A stretch of DNA of 64,000 nucleotides from Adiantum capillus-veneris. Lineage: Eukaryota; Streptophyta; Polypodiopsida; Polypodiales; Pteridaceae. The translations under genes and the position numbers were made by a program. How positions within the stretch are numbered: the first letter of the stretch is position 1; every line of letters starts with the position of its first letter. Under the pieces are notes generated by a model, which had not been told where the DNA came from, did not search any database, and saw only the letters and a program-made list of their open reading frames with translations. The stretch spans positions 8,336,501 to 8,400,500 of the forward strand of contig CM043967.1 of NCBI GenBank assembly GCA_014529385.2, given 5' to 3'. Positions 11,672-22,606 of the stretch are shown here, piece by piece.

Positions 11672-11689
11672 CTATGCCAAGCTAGCGGG

Positions 11690-13253
11690 GTATGAAAATA
11701 GCGTAAATATAGTGAGCATTTCATTAGAATAGATTCCTAATGACCAAAACAAGAGTGCTTGGATGGAGAGAGCAACAAAAAGCACAACACCTAGGTAGAT
11801 AGGCATGAACAATACTTCAAAAGAGAGAGAAATTAAGCTATTGAAAACCGTTGAGGACCGGATTTACATGGAGCCAGTCACCCCTCCAAAAGGATTTGTA
11901 TTATAGGTTTCCCCCATCAAGGGAGACATTTTAAAATAAAATTTCTTTGTGTTCCTTCAATAACTATCTAGTGCAATGAAAAAGGAATCTTCAAGCACTA
12001 AGCAAACACTTTAAAACACAACATCAATTCCTCGTTGGTCTCAGACCCAAGACCTCACACACCTTTGAAGATGGTGAGAGCTAGCAGGGTATGAGAGTAG
12101 ATTGAGGGGAAGAAGGAGTATTCTCATGAGCAAGAAGTATATCTCCTCACATAATCACTCATAAAATCTTAGCATAGCTTAGTAATTACCATGGGAGAGG
12201 AGATGAGCATGCATTGGAGCTTGGCTCTTGGTTGGATTTGCATCACAAAGCCAAGAGGTGTTGGTGTAGGCCTCCCTTCTCACAAGATTGGAGTAGATGA
12301 TGAGCTTTCCATTAAAGCTTGAGAAGGAGAGAGAGTCTTCTTTTCTTCACACATGAGATTGTGTGAGTGTGTGTGTGTGAATAATGCCTTGCCAAAATCA
12401 GCCCCCACTCTCTCTTGGTCGACCCCTCATGCATTTTACTCATGCTGGCACCCCATTGGCTCATGCCAAGCTTAGCCAATAAGAATTTAGAAGCATAATG
12501 GCTAGCCTTCTGACATGTGTCCCCCTTTCCCCTTTTGTGATAGCTTTAGGTAATTAAATAAATCAATTAATATATCATTGACCCCTTAGTCTTCTAGCCA
12601 ATAGGAATCAGGCAAGCCATTGGGCTGCTGACTTCTCCCCTTGGGAGACTGTCCAATAGTCCTCTAGAGAGGTTAATTTCTATTGGTTCTTTTATCAAGT
12701 TTTTTTAAATGAACTAAACTAAAAGTACTCTAGACTAATTCTCATTGGTCCACATCTATGGCCATCCAATAGGATTTGAATACATTTTGGGGGCAACTGG
12801 ACTAGGGAGCTGACATGTGTCCCCTATGCCCTTTGTGTAATGGGAGCTTTGAGTGTGTGTGTGAGTGTTCTCTCACCTCTTCTCTCTCTTCCCCTACCTT
12901 TAGGGCTCGCCCCCTCCCATCTAGGGATTTGCAAATACTTTTTGGTCTTCCAAAGGCATCCAATTTCCCTAAAGTTTGACCATTGGACTTTTCATTGAAT
13001 TTTGGAACCTTAGCATTTTTTAAGTCTTAATGGGCTGAACCTTAGGGTCTTTGAAGCCCATTGATGCACATTGCTCTTTTGCAGATGGACCCCTCCTTTG
13101 GATCCCTATTTTCCCTCCTTTCAATCCCTATTGTGGCTGGTTTTCAGCTTAACCAATATTCTAGCTTTTTCTCCCCTAGTACTTCCCCATATTAAATGAT
13201 CAGTTTATCATGAGAAAATCATTTAAGAGAATTAGATATTAGTTATTATGACA
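11690..13253 (-). repeat. 5' LTR of the minus-strand element
   Basis: It matches the 50,024-51,611 LTR in reverse complement. Its outer end at 13,251-13,253 reads aca (TGT on the minus strand, TGTCATAATAACTAATATC). The inner end near 11,690 is eroded: the gttaca terminus and the primer site are gone, and gag begins within about 40 bp. A short (TG)n run lies near 12,367-12,379. Confidence 0.82.
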
Positions 13254-13444
13254 TAGTGGAAGTTTCTTGTGATCAAAATGTGTTTTTAGTCGTGCCCGTC
13301 TATCAGCTGTTTTCATTCCCTATGCACAATACACATACCAAAATTGGTTTTTGACCTTAAGAATAGATAGAGCATGTTGGTGTAGCCAAAGTTGGTCCAC
13401 ACCATAAAGTGTGCTATGCAGTGCAAAGGGTGCTAACAGATGCA
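13254..13444. other. Short spacer, nothing recognised
   Basis: About 190 bp between the minus-strand LTR and the next LTR. No ORF or repeat is recognised. Confidence 0.5.
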
Positions 13445-15169
13445 TGGTAGAGGGCTAAAGCAAGTGTGGGAGACCTCAGCAGGACAGTGGCAACGAAAAT
13501 GCATGCTTAAAGTGTTTTTTTAAGACCAGGGGGCCTCCGAAGTGGGCTGATTGGGACGGCAGGTCAAAGTGTTCGAGATGCGTGAAATGTGCCCCGAAAT
13601 GTGGTATTCAAGATGCTCTAGAAGCTCATCCAGACGGCTTGTCAAACGGGGCTTCGGTGTGAAAGATATGCCAGTCCGAAGTTAGAAGGCTTCGCAAATC
13701 CCGACAGACAGGGCAGGTACAGACATGTGTCCAAAACTGGGATCATTGGATACGCGTGTAAAGCTCAAGCTTTCGATCACGCCGGTCTTTTCGGTTCGCC
13801 ATTCGGAGCTCAAACGGACAAGTGATGGCCTATGGAAGAATTGTTGGGAGTCGGGTACATGCTCATCGGACCACGTTGGTAAGCGCGTCGACAAAAGGTT
13901 TTTTGAGCTCGCCAGGAGTCTGGTGGGTAGCATGCAGCATGTGATGCTAGGCGGAGTCGACGGCACCCGAATCGGAGTCCGGTGCATGGAGATATGCTTG
14001 GTCGAGGTCGGCAATTCGTAGCGAACGTGGATGGTCGGATGCTTTTTTCTATGTTTGGGGCACGTTGTTTGAGGCCGTCGAGGCGTCATGGTTCGGAGCC
14101 GGCAGATGAAGTTCCCATGTGGCATGACCAAGGAAGCTCATTTGGCGAGTTCAACCGCATAGAAGCATCGACACCATAGGAAATGAATAAAAAAAAAACC
14201 CTTGGGTATAAGTGCACAAGAAAAGAATGGCTGGAGTTGGAGGGCTAAAAACAAAAGGGAAACTCAAAGGCTCATGGAGGGAAAAAAAAGGGGCTTTTTG
14301 AGAGAGAGAGAGCTAAGAAGCAATGCTTGGAGGAGTTGTTTTTTGGAAAAGAGGGAGGTAGAAAAAGAAGAGGTTTTTGGCCTACGACGGAAGAGAAGCT
14401 TTTTTTGGCCGGGAGAAAGAAGGAAGAGGAAGCGGAGGAGTGACGAGCGCTCTGTGAAGGAGTTGGAGGAAGAGAAGGAAAAGCAAAAAAGGTTTTTCAT
14501 GTGCTCGGCAATCAAAGCCGACACCCGATGATGAAGCATCGTCTGTGGCTCAACAGGGCGAGTGCTCTCTCAAGAAGAAGGCAGCCAACGAAGGCTACCA
14601 AGACACAAAGCTGCTATACGAGTGAAGCCAAGAGAAGCGACTTCTGTCGAAGTGAAGACAACAGTGGATTTGTCGTCGAGGTGTGTGCCGACGGATGCGA
14701 GTTTGGAGGGAGGTGTGTGTCCCTCTGTGTGAAACAGTGATGGCCATGGTGCGGCTTAGAGCAGACTGTACGGGTCTTGTACATGGGTTTTTCATTGAAG
14801 AAGGAGCTATCATTGCCGATTTTGGTGTCGTCTTTCCCCCCTTGCCCCCTTTCTTCTTTGCTCGTCTCCCAGGTGTGTGGTGCTGGTGTGTGTGAGCGTG
14901 TGCGCCTCCCCGGGTCCCCTGTGTGTGAGAGAGAGAAAGAGAGAGAGGTGTTGAATTGTGGAAGAGCTGGAAGCGCGCAATATCGGTGTGGTAGCTTTCT
15001 GAGGATTGTGCAGAGTGTTTGTGCGTTGGGCGAAGTGCATGCAAGGCCCTGTTAGTGTGAGTTGCTTGTTTTGAAGGTGTTTTCAAGAGGACAGGGGTGT
15101 TGTGAATACCCTGAGCTATATAGGGGTAGCTGTTTGTGTGTCGGGTGTGTTCCCCATTCCTCCTCTCCA
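13445..15169 (+). repeat. 5' LTR of the gag-only element
   Basis: About 1,725 bp. Its first 0.84 kb repeats at 16,102-16,922 and its last 0.88 kb at 22,607-23,517. A CTATATAGG box at about 15,116-15,124 near the 3' end, also present at about 23,464 in the other copy, is a plausible LTR promoter TATA box. Open frames inside it (for example 14,595-15,311 minus) look like chance ORFs. Confidence 0.78.
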
Positions 15170-15174
15170 TCTTC

Positions 15175-15190
15175 TGGTGCCCCCACGGAG
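15175..15190 (+). other. Candidate primer binding site
   Basis: TGGTGCCCCCACGGAG begins 5 nt after the LTR end and starts TGG, as expected for pairing with a tRNA 3' CCA. The tRNA was not identified. Confidence 0.45.
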
Positions 15191-15282
15191 GAGCGCATTG
15201 ATGCTCCTGTTTGAAGACAAAGCGATGATTTTGGTGATGCCAAAGGTGCGGCCTTTGAAGAGTAGGTGCTGCTAGAGAAATA

Positions 15283-16107
15283 ATGGCTTGGACGGGATTT
15301 CCCATTTTCACTAGGGTCGAAGATGCAGGATCCTGGCTCCAAGAATATGGGTTGTTAGTGCTGGAAAGTGGTTTGTCGAGGAAAGAAGGTGCGGTACAGG
15401 TGTTTCCTCTCCTGGTTCATGGTAAAGCGAGGCTATGGTTTGATGTCCTGCCTAATGAGGAAAAGGTGGATCATGAAGCACTAGAAGCGGCTTTTCGAAG
15501 CAAATATGCAGTAGATGCGCAATTGGATGAAGTAAAGAGAAAGCTCGACAGGTTAAAACAGAGCTTGGAAGCGGATTTTCAAGCGTTCCTATGGGAGTTT
15601 GAGGTCCTTTGGGGAAAGCTGATAAAGGTAACTGCTGCTGAGAATGTTGGGTTTTCAAAGTTGAGGAAATTCATGGATTGCCTGCATGAGGAAGTGTGCG
15701 ACAAGGTTGAGATAGACTGCCTGGTGTCATACGAAGAAGCGGTGGCTATAGCGAAAGGGCGAACCAAGAAGATTCTCAAGAAGCGTGAAGCTAGACAGGG
15801 TTTTCCAAGTGTTGTGATACCAAAGCAGGTTGATGCAGTGGTGGCTATAGCGGTGGCTATAGCGAAAGGGCGAACCAAGAAGATTCTCAAGAAGCGTGAA
15901 GCTAGACAGGGTTTTCCAAGTGTTGTGATACCAAAGCAGGTTGATGCAGTGGTAGCCAAGCCAAGGATTGTGCAAAGAGAGGTGCATGTGCAAGAGGAAT
16001 CGAGGGTTCTGTGGTTGCAGAGAGATAGGGTGGTTCCTATGTCGAGGATGCCAGCTAGAGCGGCTCCAATTGTGGAAGATATGCAGGTTGTTCCCGATCA
16101 GTGGTAG
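15283..16107 (+). CDS. gag: Gag (capsid) protein of the gag-only LTR element, 274 aa
   Basis: An uninterrupted ORF. Residues about 30-120 look like a retrotransposon capsid domain (FPLLVHGKARLWFDVLPNEE, then FRSKYAVDAQLDEVKRKLDR and FQAFLWEFEVLWGKL). Residues about 153-226 hold two in-frame copies of a 37-residue basic segment. There is no CCHC zinc knuckle and no protease motif. The start ATG is the first in frame after the putative primer site. The last sense codon (TGG, Trp) and the TAG stop are the first six bases of the 3' LTR. Being intact, it may still form capsid-like particles if transcribed, but this is inferred from family alone. Confidence 0.7.
   Translation: MAWTGFPIFTRVEDAGSWLQEYGLLVLESGLSRKEGAVQVFPLLVHGKARLWFDVLPNEEKVDHEALEAAFRSKYAVDAQLDEVKRKLDRLKQSLEADFQAFLWEFEVLWGKLIKVTAAENVGFSKLRKFMDCLHEEVCDKVEIDCLVSYEEAVAIAKGRTKKILKKREARQGFPSVVIPKQVDAVVAIAVAIAKGRTKKILKKREARQGFPSVVIPKQVDAVVAKPRIVQREVHVQEESRVLWLQRDRVVPMSRMPARAAPIVEDMQVVPDQW
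15740..15961 (+). repeat. 111-bp in-frame tandem duplication (2 x 37 codons)
   Basis: Copies at 15,740-15,850 and 15,851-15,961 are almost identical and encode VAIAKGRTKKILKKREARQG and onward twice. The reading frame is preserved. Confidence 0.9.
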
Positions 16108-16922
16108 AGGGCGAAAGCAAGTGTGGGAGACCTCAGCAGGACAGTGGCCACGAAAATGTATGCTTAAAGTGTTTTTTTTAGGCCACGGGGCCTCCGAAGT
16201 GGGCTGATTGGGACGGTAGGTCAAAGTGTTCAAGATGCGTGAAATGTGCCCCGAAATGTGGTATTCAAGATGCTCTAGAAGCTCGTCCAGACGGCTTGTC
16301 AAATGGGGCTTCGGTGTAAAAGATATGCTAGTCCGAAGTTAGAAGGCTTCGCAGATCTTGACGGACAGGCCAGGTACAGACATGTGCCCAAAACTAGGAT
16401 CATTGGATACGAGTGTAAAGCTCAAGCTGTTGATCACGCCGGTCATTTCAGTTCGCCATTCAGAGCTCAAACGGACAAGTTATGGCCTGTGGAATATTTG
16501 CCGGGGGTCGGGTACATGCTCACCGGACCACATTGGTAAGCGCGTCGACAAAAGGTTTTTTGAGCTCGCCAGGAGTCTGGTGGGTAGCATGCAGCATGTG
16601 ATGCTAGTCAGAGTCCGGTGCATGGAGATATGCTTGGTCGAGGTCGACAGTTCATAGCGAACGTGGATGGTCGGATGCTTTTTTCTATGTTTGGGGCACG
16701 CCGTTTGAGGCCATCGAGGCGTCATGGTTCAGAGCTGGCAGATGAACTTCCCATGCGGCGTGATCGAGGAAGCTCATTTGGCGAGTTCGACCGCATAGAA
16801 GCATCGACACCATAGGAAATGAATTAAAAAAAAACCCTTGGGTATAAGTGCAAAAGAAAAGAATGGCTGGAGTTGGGGGGGCTAAAAACAAAAGGGAAAC
16901 TCAAAGGCTCATGGAGGGAAAA
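16102..16922 (+). repeat. 3' LTR of the gag-only element, left part
   Basis: Matches 13,445-14,284, with one internal deletion (about 18 bp near 16,610) and scattered substitutions. It stops in an A-run at 16,922, where foreign sequence begins; the remaining LTR resumes at 22,607. Confidence 0.8.
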
Positions 16923-17143
16923 CAAGTGATAAAATCACAAGGCCTGCTATTTTAAGGTGAAAAATGTGGTTGAAAGTAAAACAAGGAGAAAAAAAGTGAT
17001 AAAATCACGATGCCTGTAATTGGAAGTATCAGGTTGAGATACATCATACAATGAGTTCACGCTACTTTCAAATGATGCACATGGACTCAATACGAAGAAG
17101 AAGAAGAAGCTGAAGAGGTGCTGGATAATTAACCTGCTGAAGG

Positions 17144-17146
<3 letters not shown>

Positions 17147-17187
<41 letters not shown>
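17147..17187. repeat. (GA)n microsatellite
   Basis: About 41 bp of uninterrupted GA. Confidence 0.95.
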
Positions 17188-17189
<2 letters not shown>

Positions 17190-17405
17190 CACTTGCAGTC
17201 TTGCATCACCATCTCACTCGGTCTTATACGCCTTTCCACTAGATAGAAACCTGCACCTACAAATGCTCTTGCACTGCAGCCCCTTTCTTCTCGCATTCCA
17301 ATCCCCCTGGCAAGAACATAACGGTGAAGGTGGCAGTGCTTGGCCTCCACTTTGCTCCACCCCCAACAGTAGCCCCTGGCTATGGCTGTGACCACCTCCA
17401 ATTAG

Positions 17406-17408
<3 letters not shown>

Positions 17409-17438
<30 letters not shown>
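17409..17438. repeat. (CT)n microsatellite
   Basis: About 30 bp of CT. With the GA run 222 bp upstream it forms an inverted pair. Confidence 0.95.
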
Positions 17439-17439
<1 letters not shown>

Positions 17440-17691
17440 GAGTGAGAACTAGTTCTAAATTTAGATTCCTCACAGCACGAAGCCTATACAAAATCGGGAC
17501 CATGATAATCAATGTAACCAAAACCAACATAACTCTTCTGCAAAACTTTCCAAACTTGCCTATAGCAATAATCCAATCATCACAAGTTCCATTGGAGCTA
17601 GGACGTCTACCTCAGGCTTGCTTAGTGAACAAAAACAATCATCTTCTAGCAAAGATAGAAGAAAATCCAAACGCGTCTACAGCTGCCCTAA

Positions 17692-18185
17692 TTACAGCCG
17701 GTGACCTTTTCTACCACCTTTCCTTCTTGTGCTGTCTGTAGGGATAGGTGTGACATCCTCACTTCGTCCAATCCGCATGCCAAAATGAGCAAGTGCTCTC
17801 AGTGCAGATTGTGCGCCAAGACCAGGCGTCTTCGTCTTGTTACAACCCAGCTGCTCGCAGCTTGATGTGTAGAGCAGTGATCCTGAGCTCCTTGCACTTG
17901 TGCGCGCTATCCTGCAGAGCAGCAAGCATGGCTGCGTACAGAGAAGACTCGTCTAGTCTGTCAGCTTTCACCTTCATGCCACCAGTAACTCGAGCAAGCG
18001 TCTCCTTGCCAGACAGATCTGTGACATGCCCGAAGGTGGGCGTTGGTTAGATGACCACGAAGGTCTCATTGAATGAGGCAAAAATATGTGCTACTCCAAA
18101 GACGTGCCCGCCGTCACGAGCACCGAGGTCCACTATGAGTAACATTCTCTTCCTTCACCTCTTTGATATTCCTCTTGCCATACAT
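17692..18185 (-). pseudogene. RPS14: Ribosomal protein uS11 (40S S14) pseudogene
   Basis: Minus-strand translation in pieces gives MYGKRNIKEVKEENVT, then GGHVFGVAHIFASFNETFV, then [26 protein letters not shown]...[15 protein letters not shown] and finally [20 protein letters not shown] through [11 protein letters not shown] with a stop at 17,692-17,694. This is essentially the whole of cytosolic uS11, a 40S platform protein. Breaks: small indels after EENVT, a 27-nt extra block with an in-frame TAA after NETFV, an extra CTG in MLAAQD, and a one-base insertion before NKTKTPG. Almost no intron sequence is present, which suggests a processed copy; the 27-nt block could be an intron remnant. A CT tract lies just upstream of its start. 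Confidence 0.9.
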
Positions 18186-18212
18186 GGTTACGTGAAGCAG
18201 CTCATAAACAGC

Positions 18213-18217
<5 letters not shown>

Positions 18218-18258
<41 letters not shown>
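18218..18258. repeat. (CT)n microsatellite upstream of the RPS14 pseudogene
   Basis: About 41 bp of CT on the plus strand (GA on the coding strand), 33 bp 5' of the pseudogene start. GA-rich 5' leaders are common in plant ribosomal protein genes. Confidence 0.95.
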
Positions 18259-18261
<3 letters not shown>

Positions 18262-21200
18262 AGAACAAAGTCGGGGCCTTTGTGGATATCCCTTGGGGAG
18301 GACACTTATCCACTAATTTTCGCATGCCCTTAAGGACATACCATGAATGTCATGTCTTGTTAAGACTATTTACAAAGTGCTAATTAAATGCAAACCTCAT
18401 GTCGTAAGTTAACTCCATGAAATGCAGACCTAAAATTCCTATTATTATTCTTTTTGCACAATTTTCAGTTCATTCATAAGCTGGAGTGAAGAAAACCTTT
18501 AATTAAGATGGGCAAAAGTTTGAACTAGATGTAAGCTTAAGTTGAGAATATCGCAACAGGACTTTTGGGTAGCTTGAGGATTGGTACTATTTAGTGAAGA
18601 CGATGAAACATGGTGGTAGAGGTGCAGGGGAGGAAGGGTCGGAGCTTAATCAATTATATCAATATGTTCGAGTGTAATAAAGTTACATGAATGTACAAAA
18701 TGGGCCACTCTCACTTGTGCAGTTTGAAGAGTTGCCTTTTGGTGGTGAGGGAGAGAGGAGGGTGGAGTAGGAGACCGAGGTCTCGGATCGTGTGGTCTAG
18801 GAGGTCTTTGAAAATTAGGCGCTCTAGATCTAAGCCCAACTCCCCCCTTTCTACAAGGAAGTCCTCCCAAGCATCTTGGCGTCCGCCAAGTATGTCCTCT
18901 CAAGCATGTGGGCCATCTCCCTCCTCTTCACCCTCACCAATAATTGTTCCTATGCTCCCATTAACCTTGCCTCTAATTTTCTTTGCACTATTGCCGCCAA
19001 CCATCCATTCACGATCGTGCCATGGAGGTCACATTCACAAGCTAGGAACCAGGGCTGATGCTGGTAAAGGCGCCATGTGTGCATCCTCTCTCTATGCTGC
19101 CATTTATGCTGTCAAAAAGCATTCTTCTCCAATTGCTACTTCCTGGTTCTGTTTTACAAGCTGCTACCTCCTCTTCTAGCTGCAAAAAGTAGTGGGAATC
19201 CAGGGGGCCTTAGCTTCCATATGCCGATAGCATCATGTGCATTCTCGCCGCCATCACGGCGCTGTGGCGAACATGAAACCTCCAAAAGATGCTTCACATA
19301 GCTGAAATCTGTAAGTGCTACATTCTGTGGGTGGCCGCAACACATCAACAGAGGGGAAAGAAGATGCAAAGAGCTCCCTCCAATTGCTTCTTCTTTTGTC
19401 TCTTCCTCAAGCTCTGAAAAACACACAATCCAATTCATGTCTCAGATAAATTGTTGAAGCCTTTTAAATAAATGAATGATACCAATTACTAGCAACTCAA
19501 ACACTTTAAGCAGGAGAGCTTCAATGCACAAAATGTGTCCTACAAGTGAGGAACATGACATAATAATGTGTTAGTATGAAGAAACATGACATGATTGCTT
19601 TGGATTTACTTTGTCCTTTGGACTCAACTATATATCATTTCCATGAAAAGCTCACGATCTAAGCAAGACGGTCATGCCAAAAAGGGACTTACCTTTTGCC
19701 GAAATAGGTTTGGCGTCTAGGATATATGAGCTTGAAGTCGAATCCTCCAAGGAAAAGGCTATGTGTTCAAGTCTCACTGTTGATCGCTCCCAATGAAGGA
19801 GAGCCGATGCCAGAGGCATAGCTAATCCTCTAGGGCTCAATGTAGGCAAAAGTTAAAGTTCCAAAAAAGGGCTTAACTCTAGCTGAAGCCTGAAATGGGT
19901 TTGTTGTCTCCATTCCATGAGCTTGAATTCAAGGAACTTATAGGGGGCCTCCACGAGAGGGGCTAAGTTAGAATAACCCCCTCTCGAGCATGAGATTTTT
20001 TCGATCACATCGATCTTGTCTTCTCTTCTCTAGACATTACTCCCTCCTGTGGAAGCCCCTTCTTAGGGAGACAGTTTTTCCCGCTCATTCTAAGTGGGCA
20101 AAAATATTGAAACATGTGTAGAATGCCGTGCAGAAAGCAACCCTAGTTGGAGTTGCAAAACTCACCATGGGAAAACCCTGCTATTTTGCCAGGCCAACCT
20201 GACACGCACACACTGTACAACGATAGAGCTGCAGGCTTATAATTCATTGGGGCGAGGTTTTGCAAAAGATTTGAAGAAGAAGAAACCCAAAGTCCAAACA
20301 AATGTCGTGAAGGTGTTTAACCTAATTCGAGTTTGAGAACGAACTTAGTGTTAGTTGGTGGAGACGCAGCGTCGTCCTCGTAGAAGGGGCCTTCCAGCAC
20401 AGAAATGGGGCTCGACTGCTCGCAGCTTCCTATGGATTTATCTCCTTGAGACTGTGTGTCCTCGTTCTATAAGCATGAACAAACACAAACAGAAGAGGAT
20501 CAAAACCTTGCCTTTTGAGACAGAGTCTCAACTGGAATCGACTCAAATGCAAAATGCATGATGTACGCAGAGCAATATTGTGGATGTACCAGCAGCAACT
20601 AAGTAGAGATATTTTGCACACACACAAACACAGACTACAGAGTGGATGCCATTCCTACCTCTTGGTGTTGCAGCACCTATGGTAGCCTCAGAGCTCTTGT
20701 AGGAGTGCGTATAGGACTACTCAGGTCCCCACCATCCCTGTATCAAAGATATTGGAAGTAGTTTGCCTTTCTGGAGTCCTCGCCTCTGCATCTACACCAA
20801 CCAAGCTCAACAGGGGACGCTGCCTCCCGTGCATGCACTGGATAGCGCCCACTTTGGCTCCGCTATTGTGCGTGTTGCAGCCCCATTTGTGGATCATGAC
20901 ATTAATGTCAGGAGCTATTGCGAGGGAAGGACCACAGACCTATAGGTAGGTGCAATTCAGAGAGGAATTAGTTGGTTGCCGGCCACCTGGTCCCTACTAT
21001 AAGGTGCAATTCAGGGAGAAAGCTGGTTACCGGCCGACAATCTCCTGCTCCCAACTGTAACATTAACCTCATGGAACTACATAGCCATGATTTTTCCAAT
21101 GGAGTAGCTCATGATGTGATTTTTCCAAAGGAGTAGCTCATGATGTGATTTATCCAATGGAGTAGCTCATGATGGAGAAACCATGGGAAAACAGCTGCTT

Positions 21201-21908
21201 GCCCCCATGGGAAAATTTCAAAAACTTCTTTTTGCCCAAACCGCACCTAGCTAGATCTGTACTGTGCAGTCCTCCCGCCGGGTAGTGGCTCATGACGATG
21301 ACCTCGGCAGGCCAAATACAAAGGGGAAACAGCTCCTTTCTCACATGGAAAATGTCAGAAATAGTCTTGTGTTTTTACGGCTTCAGTCATGCAATGTGCG
21401 TTACGTCAAAACTGATCCCCAAGTATGCACAAGCTTATGTCAAAACTGGTGGAAGCAAGACAATTATACATACATACTTATATATAGTTTACCTTATCAC
21501 TTTTACCAGCAGCAGCATGAGTTGCTTCCAATCAAAAAGGAAAAATCTCATGCTGCTGCACAAGCCTTCCTAGATCAGGAAGCTTGGGCGTATTCGTGAA
21601 GCTGGTGCGTCAAGGACCTCGTTGAGCCCACATTGCTCATTGACCACCTCCATTCTGCATTCTGGCTTTTTTTGGCCATGATTATGATGTAGTGTCGTTG
21701 AAGTATCATTCTACAATTCCCATTCGCTGCCAGGTTTCCCCCTGCTCCACCACCACAATGTGCAAATAGAAACCACTGTTGCGAGCTTCGACTGCTTACC
21801 ACATCGCACAAGGAGAACAAAGAGCAAGCTAGATCTCTCCCTGGCCATGTGTCCTATACTAGCTAAGCTGGCCGTGATATGCCCGTCAATAGGAGGCGCA
21901 CCTGTACT

Positions 21909-21909
<1 letters not shown>
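18259..21909. other. Unassigned sequence within the 5.7-kb insertion
   Basis: No gene is recognised. There are short GC-rich, possibly exon-like stretches, for example the open frame at about 20,763-20,945 ending SAIVRVAAPFVDHDINVRSY, and a splice-acceptor-like cttctcttctctag at about 20,018-20,031. None gave an identifiable protein. A partial duplication of about 50 bp (ggtgcaattcag...ccggcc) lies at about 20,947-21,045. Confidence 0.4.
21091..21177. repeat. Tandem repeat, 3 x 29 bp
   Basis: Three copies starting at 21,091, 21,120 and 21,149 share ccaaNggagtagctcatgatg. Confidence 0.85.

Positions 21910-21910
<1 letters not shown>

Positions 21911-21952
<42 letters not shown>
21911..21952. 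repeat. (GA)n microsatellite
   Basis: About 42 bp of GA. A shorter GA run follows at 22,048-22,064. Confidence 0.95.
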
Positions 21953-21957
<5 letters not shown>

Positions 21958-22606
21958 TGGGTAGCGACTCTCTCGATCTGAGGTAGCATGGTCACTGGTC
22001 AGGCTCACAAGGCATGCCAAAACAGGAGGCGCGCAGTTGTGTGTGCCAGAGAGAGAGAGAGAGAAATTCTTTAAACTTAGCTTTAAAATCTTTAAGTTCT
22101 AAACTTAGCTTTAAAATTTTTAAAAATAAAAATAAAAAATCTTTAAAGGTTAAAGCCCCAAATGATAAATTCCTTCCATAAAGTTTTAACTAACAAAAAT
22201 GACAACTTTAATGTATTACCTCAAGTTTCAAGGGATGAACCAAATTCTCAAAATGAAAAGGTGGGTAACACAAATTTCAAAATGAAAAGGTGACTCTTGG
22301 GATTTGTGGAACCTCTAAAGCTTTATCATTTAACATGTAATGCTGTCAAGGTTTCATGCTTCCAAAGGCATTGGGTAACCCAAAATCTTTTCCTTGATAT
22401 ACGAGAGTTCATTTCATATTTCAAAACTCAAGACATACCCATCATTAGATTTACACAATTCATTTCAATGAGTACCACTATCTTATTTTAACCAATCAAC
22501 ATTTTTGACATGTCAAAAAATGCTTAAAAATACAACTCAACCTTTTTCCTATTTTAGTCAACAAAAAGAGAAGTGATCTTTATAGCCTTTGCTCTTTCGG
22601 CAGGCC

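Larger units (their letters stand above)
5668..13253 (-). mobile_element. Truncated chromodomain-type Ty3/Gypsy element (same family as 50,024-58,863)
   Basis: On the minus strand: 5' LTR (11,690-13,253), gag, protease, RT, RNase H, integrase with chromodomain, 3' untranslated region and a truncated 3' LTR (5,668-6,293). Protein and DNA match the 8.8-kb plus-strand element at 50,024-58,863 throughout, so both are one family. The primer site and the first roughly 110 gag codons are deleted, and the 3' LTR has lost its distal part, so no target duplication can be checked. Internal lesions include a 58-bp tandem duplication in RT and a LINE fragment in the 3' untranslated region. Confidence 0.88.
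16923..22606. mobile_element. 5.7-kb insertion of unknown type inside an LTR, carrying host-gene debris
   Basis: The LTR at 13,445-15,169 is continuous across the point where this segment interrupts its partner. The junctions fall in an A-run (gggAAAA on the left, AAAAAAgggg on the right). Near the left end the motif AAGTGATAAAATCAC plus GCCTG occurs twice, at 16,924-16,948 and 16,994-17,017. A related AAGTGAT...GCCT lies near the right end at about 22,571-22,590. No transposase or clear terminal inverted repeat was seen. It contains an RPS14 pseudogene and several GA/CT arrays. A gene-capturing DNA transposon or a repair-type insertion are both possible. Confidence 0.5.

Noticed and set aside
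14595-15311. 238-codon open frame on the minus strand
   Set aside because: It lies within an LTR and overlaps the start of gag; its His/Thr/Ser-rich composition comes from CA-rich LTR sequence. The homologous stretch in the other LTR is broken differently.
15727-16302. 191-codon open frame on the minus strand over gag
   Set aside because: Antisense shadow of the gag ORF and LTR; its internal repeat merely mirrors the 111-bp duplication.
17189-17401. 70-codon minus-strand ORF between GA and CT runs as a host exon
   Set aside because: No recognisable protein and no convincing splice sites on both sides.
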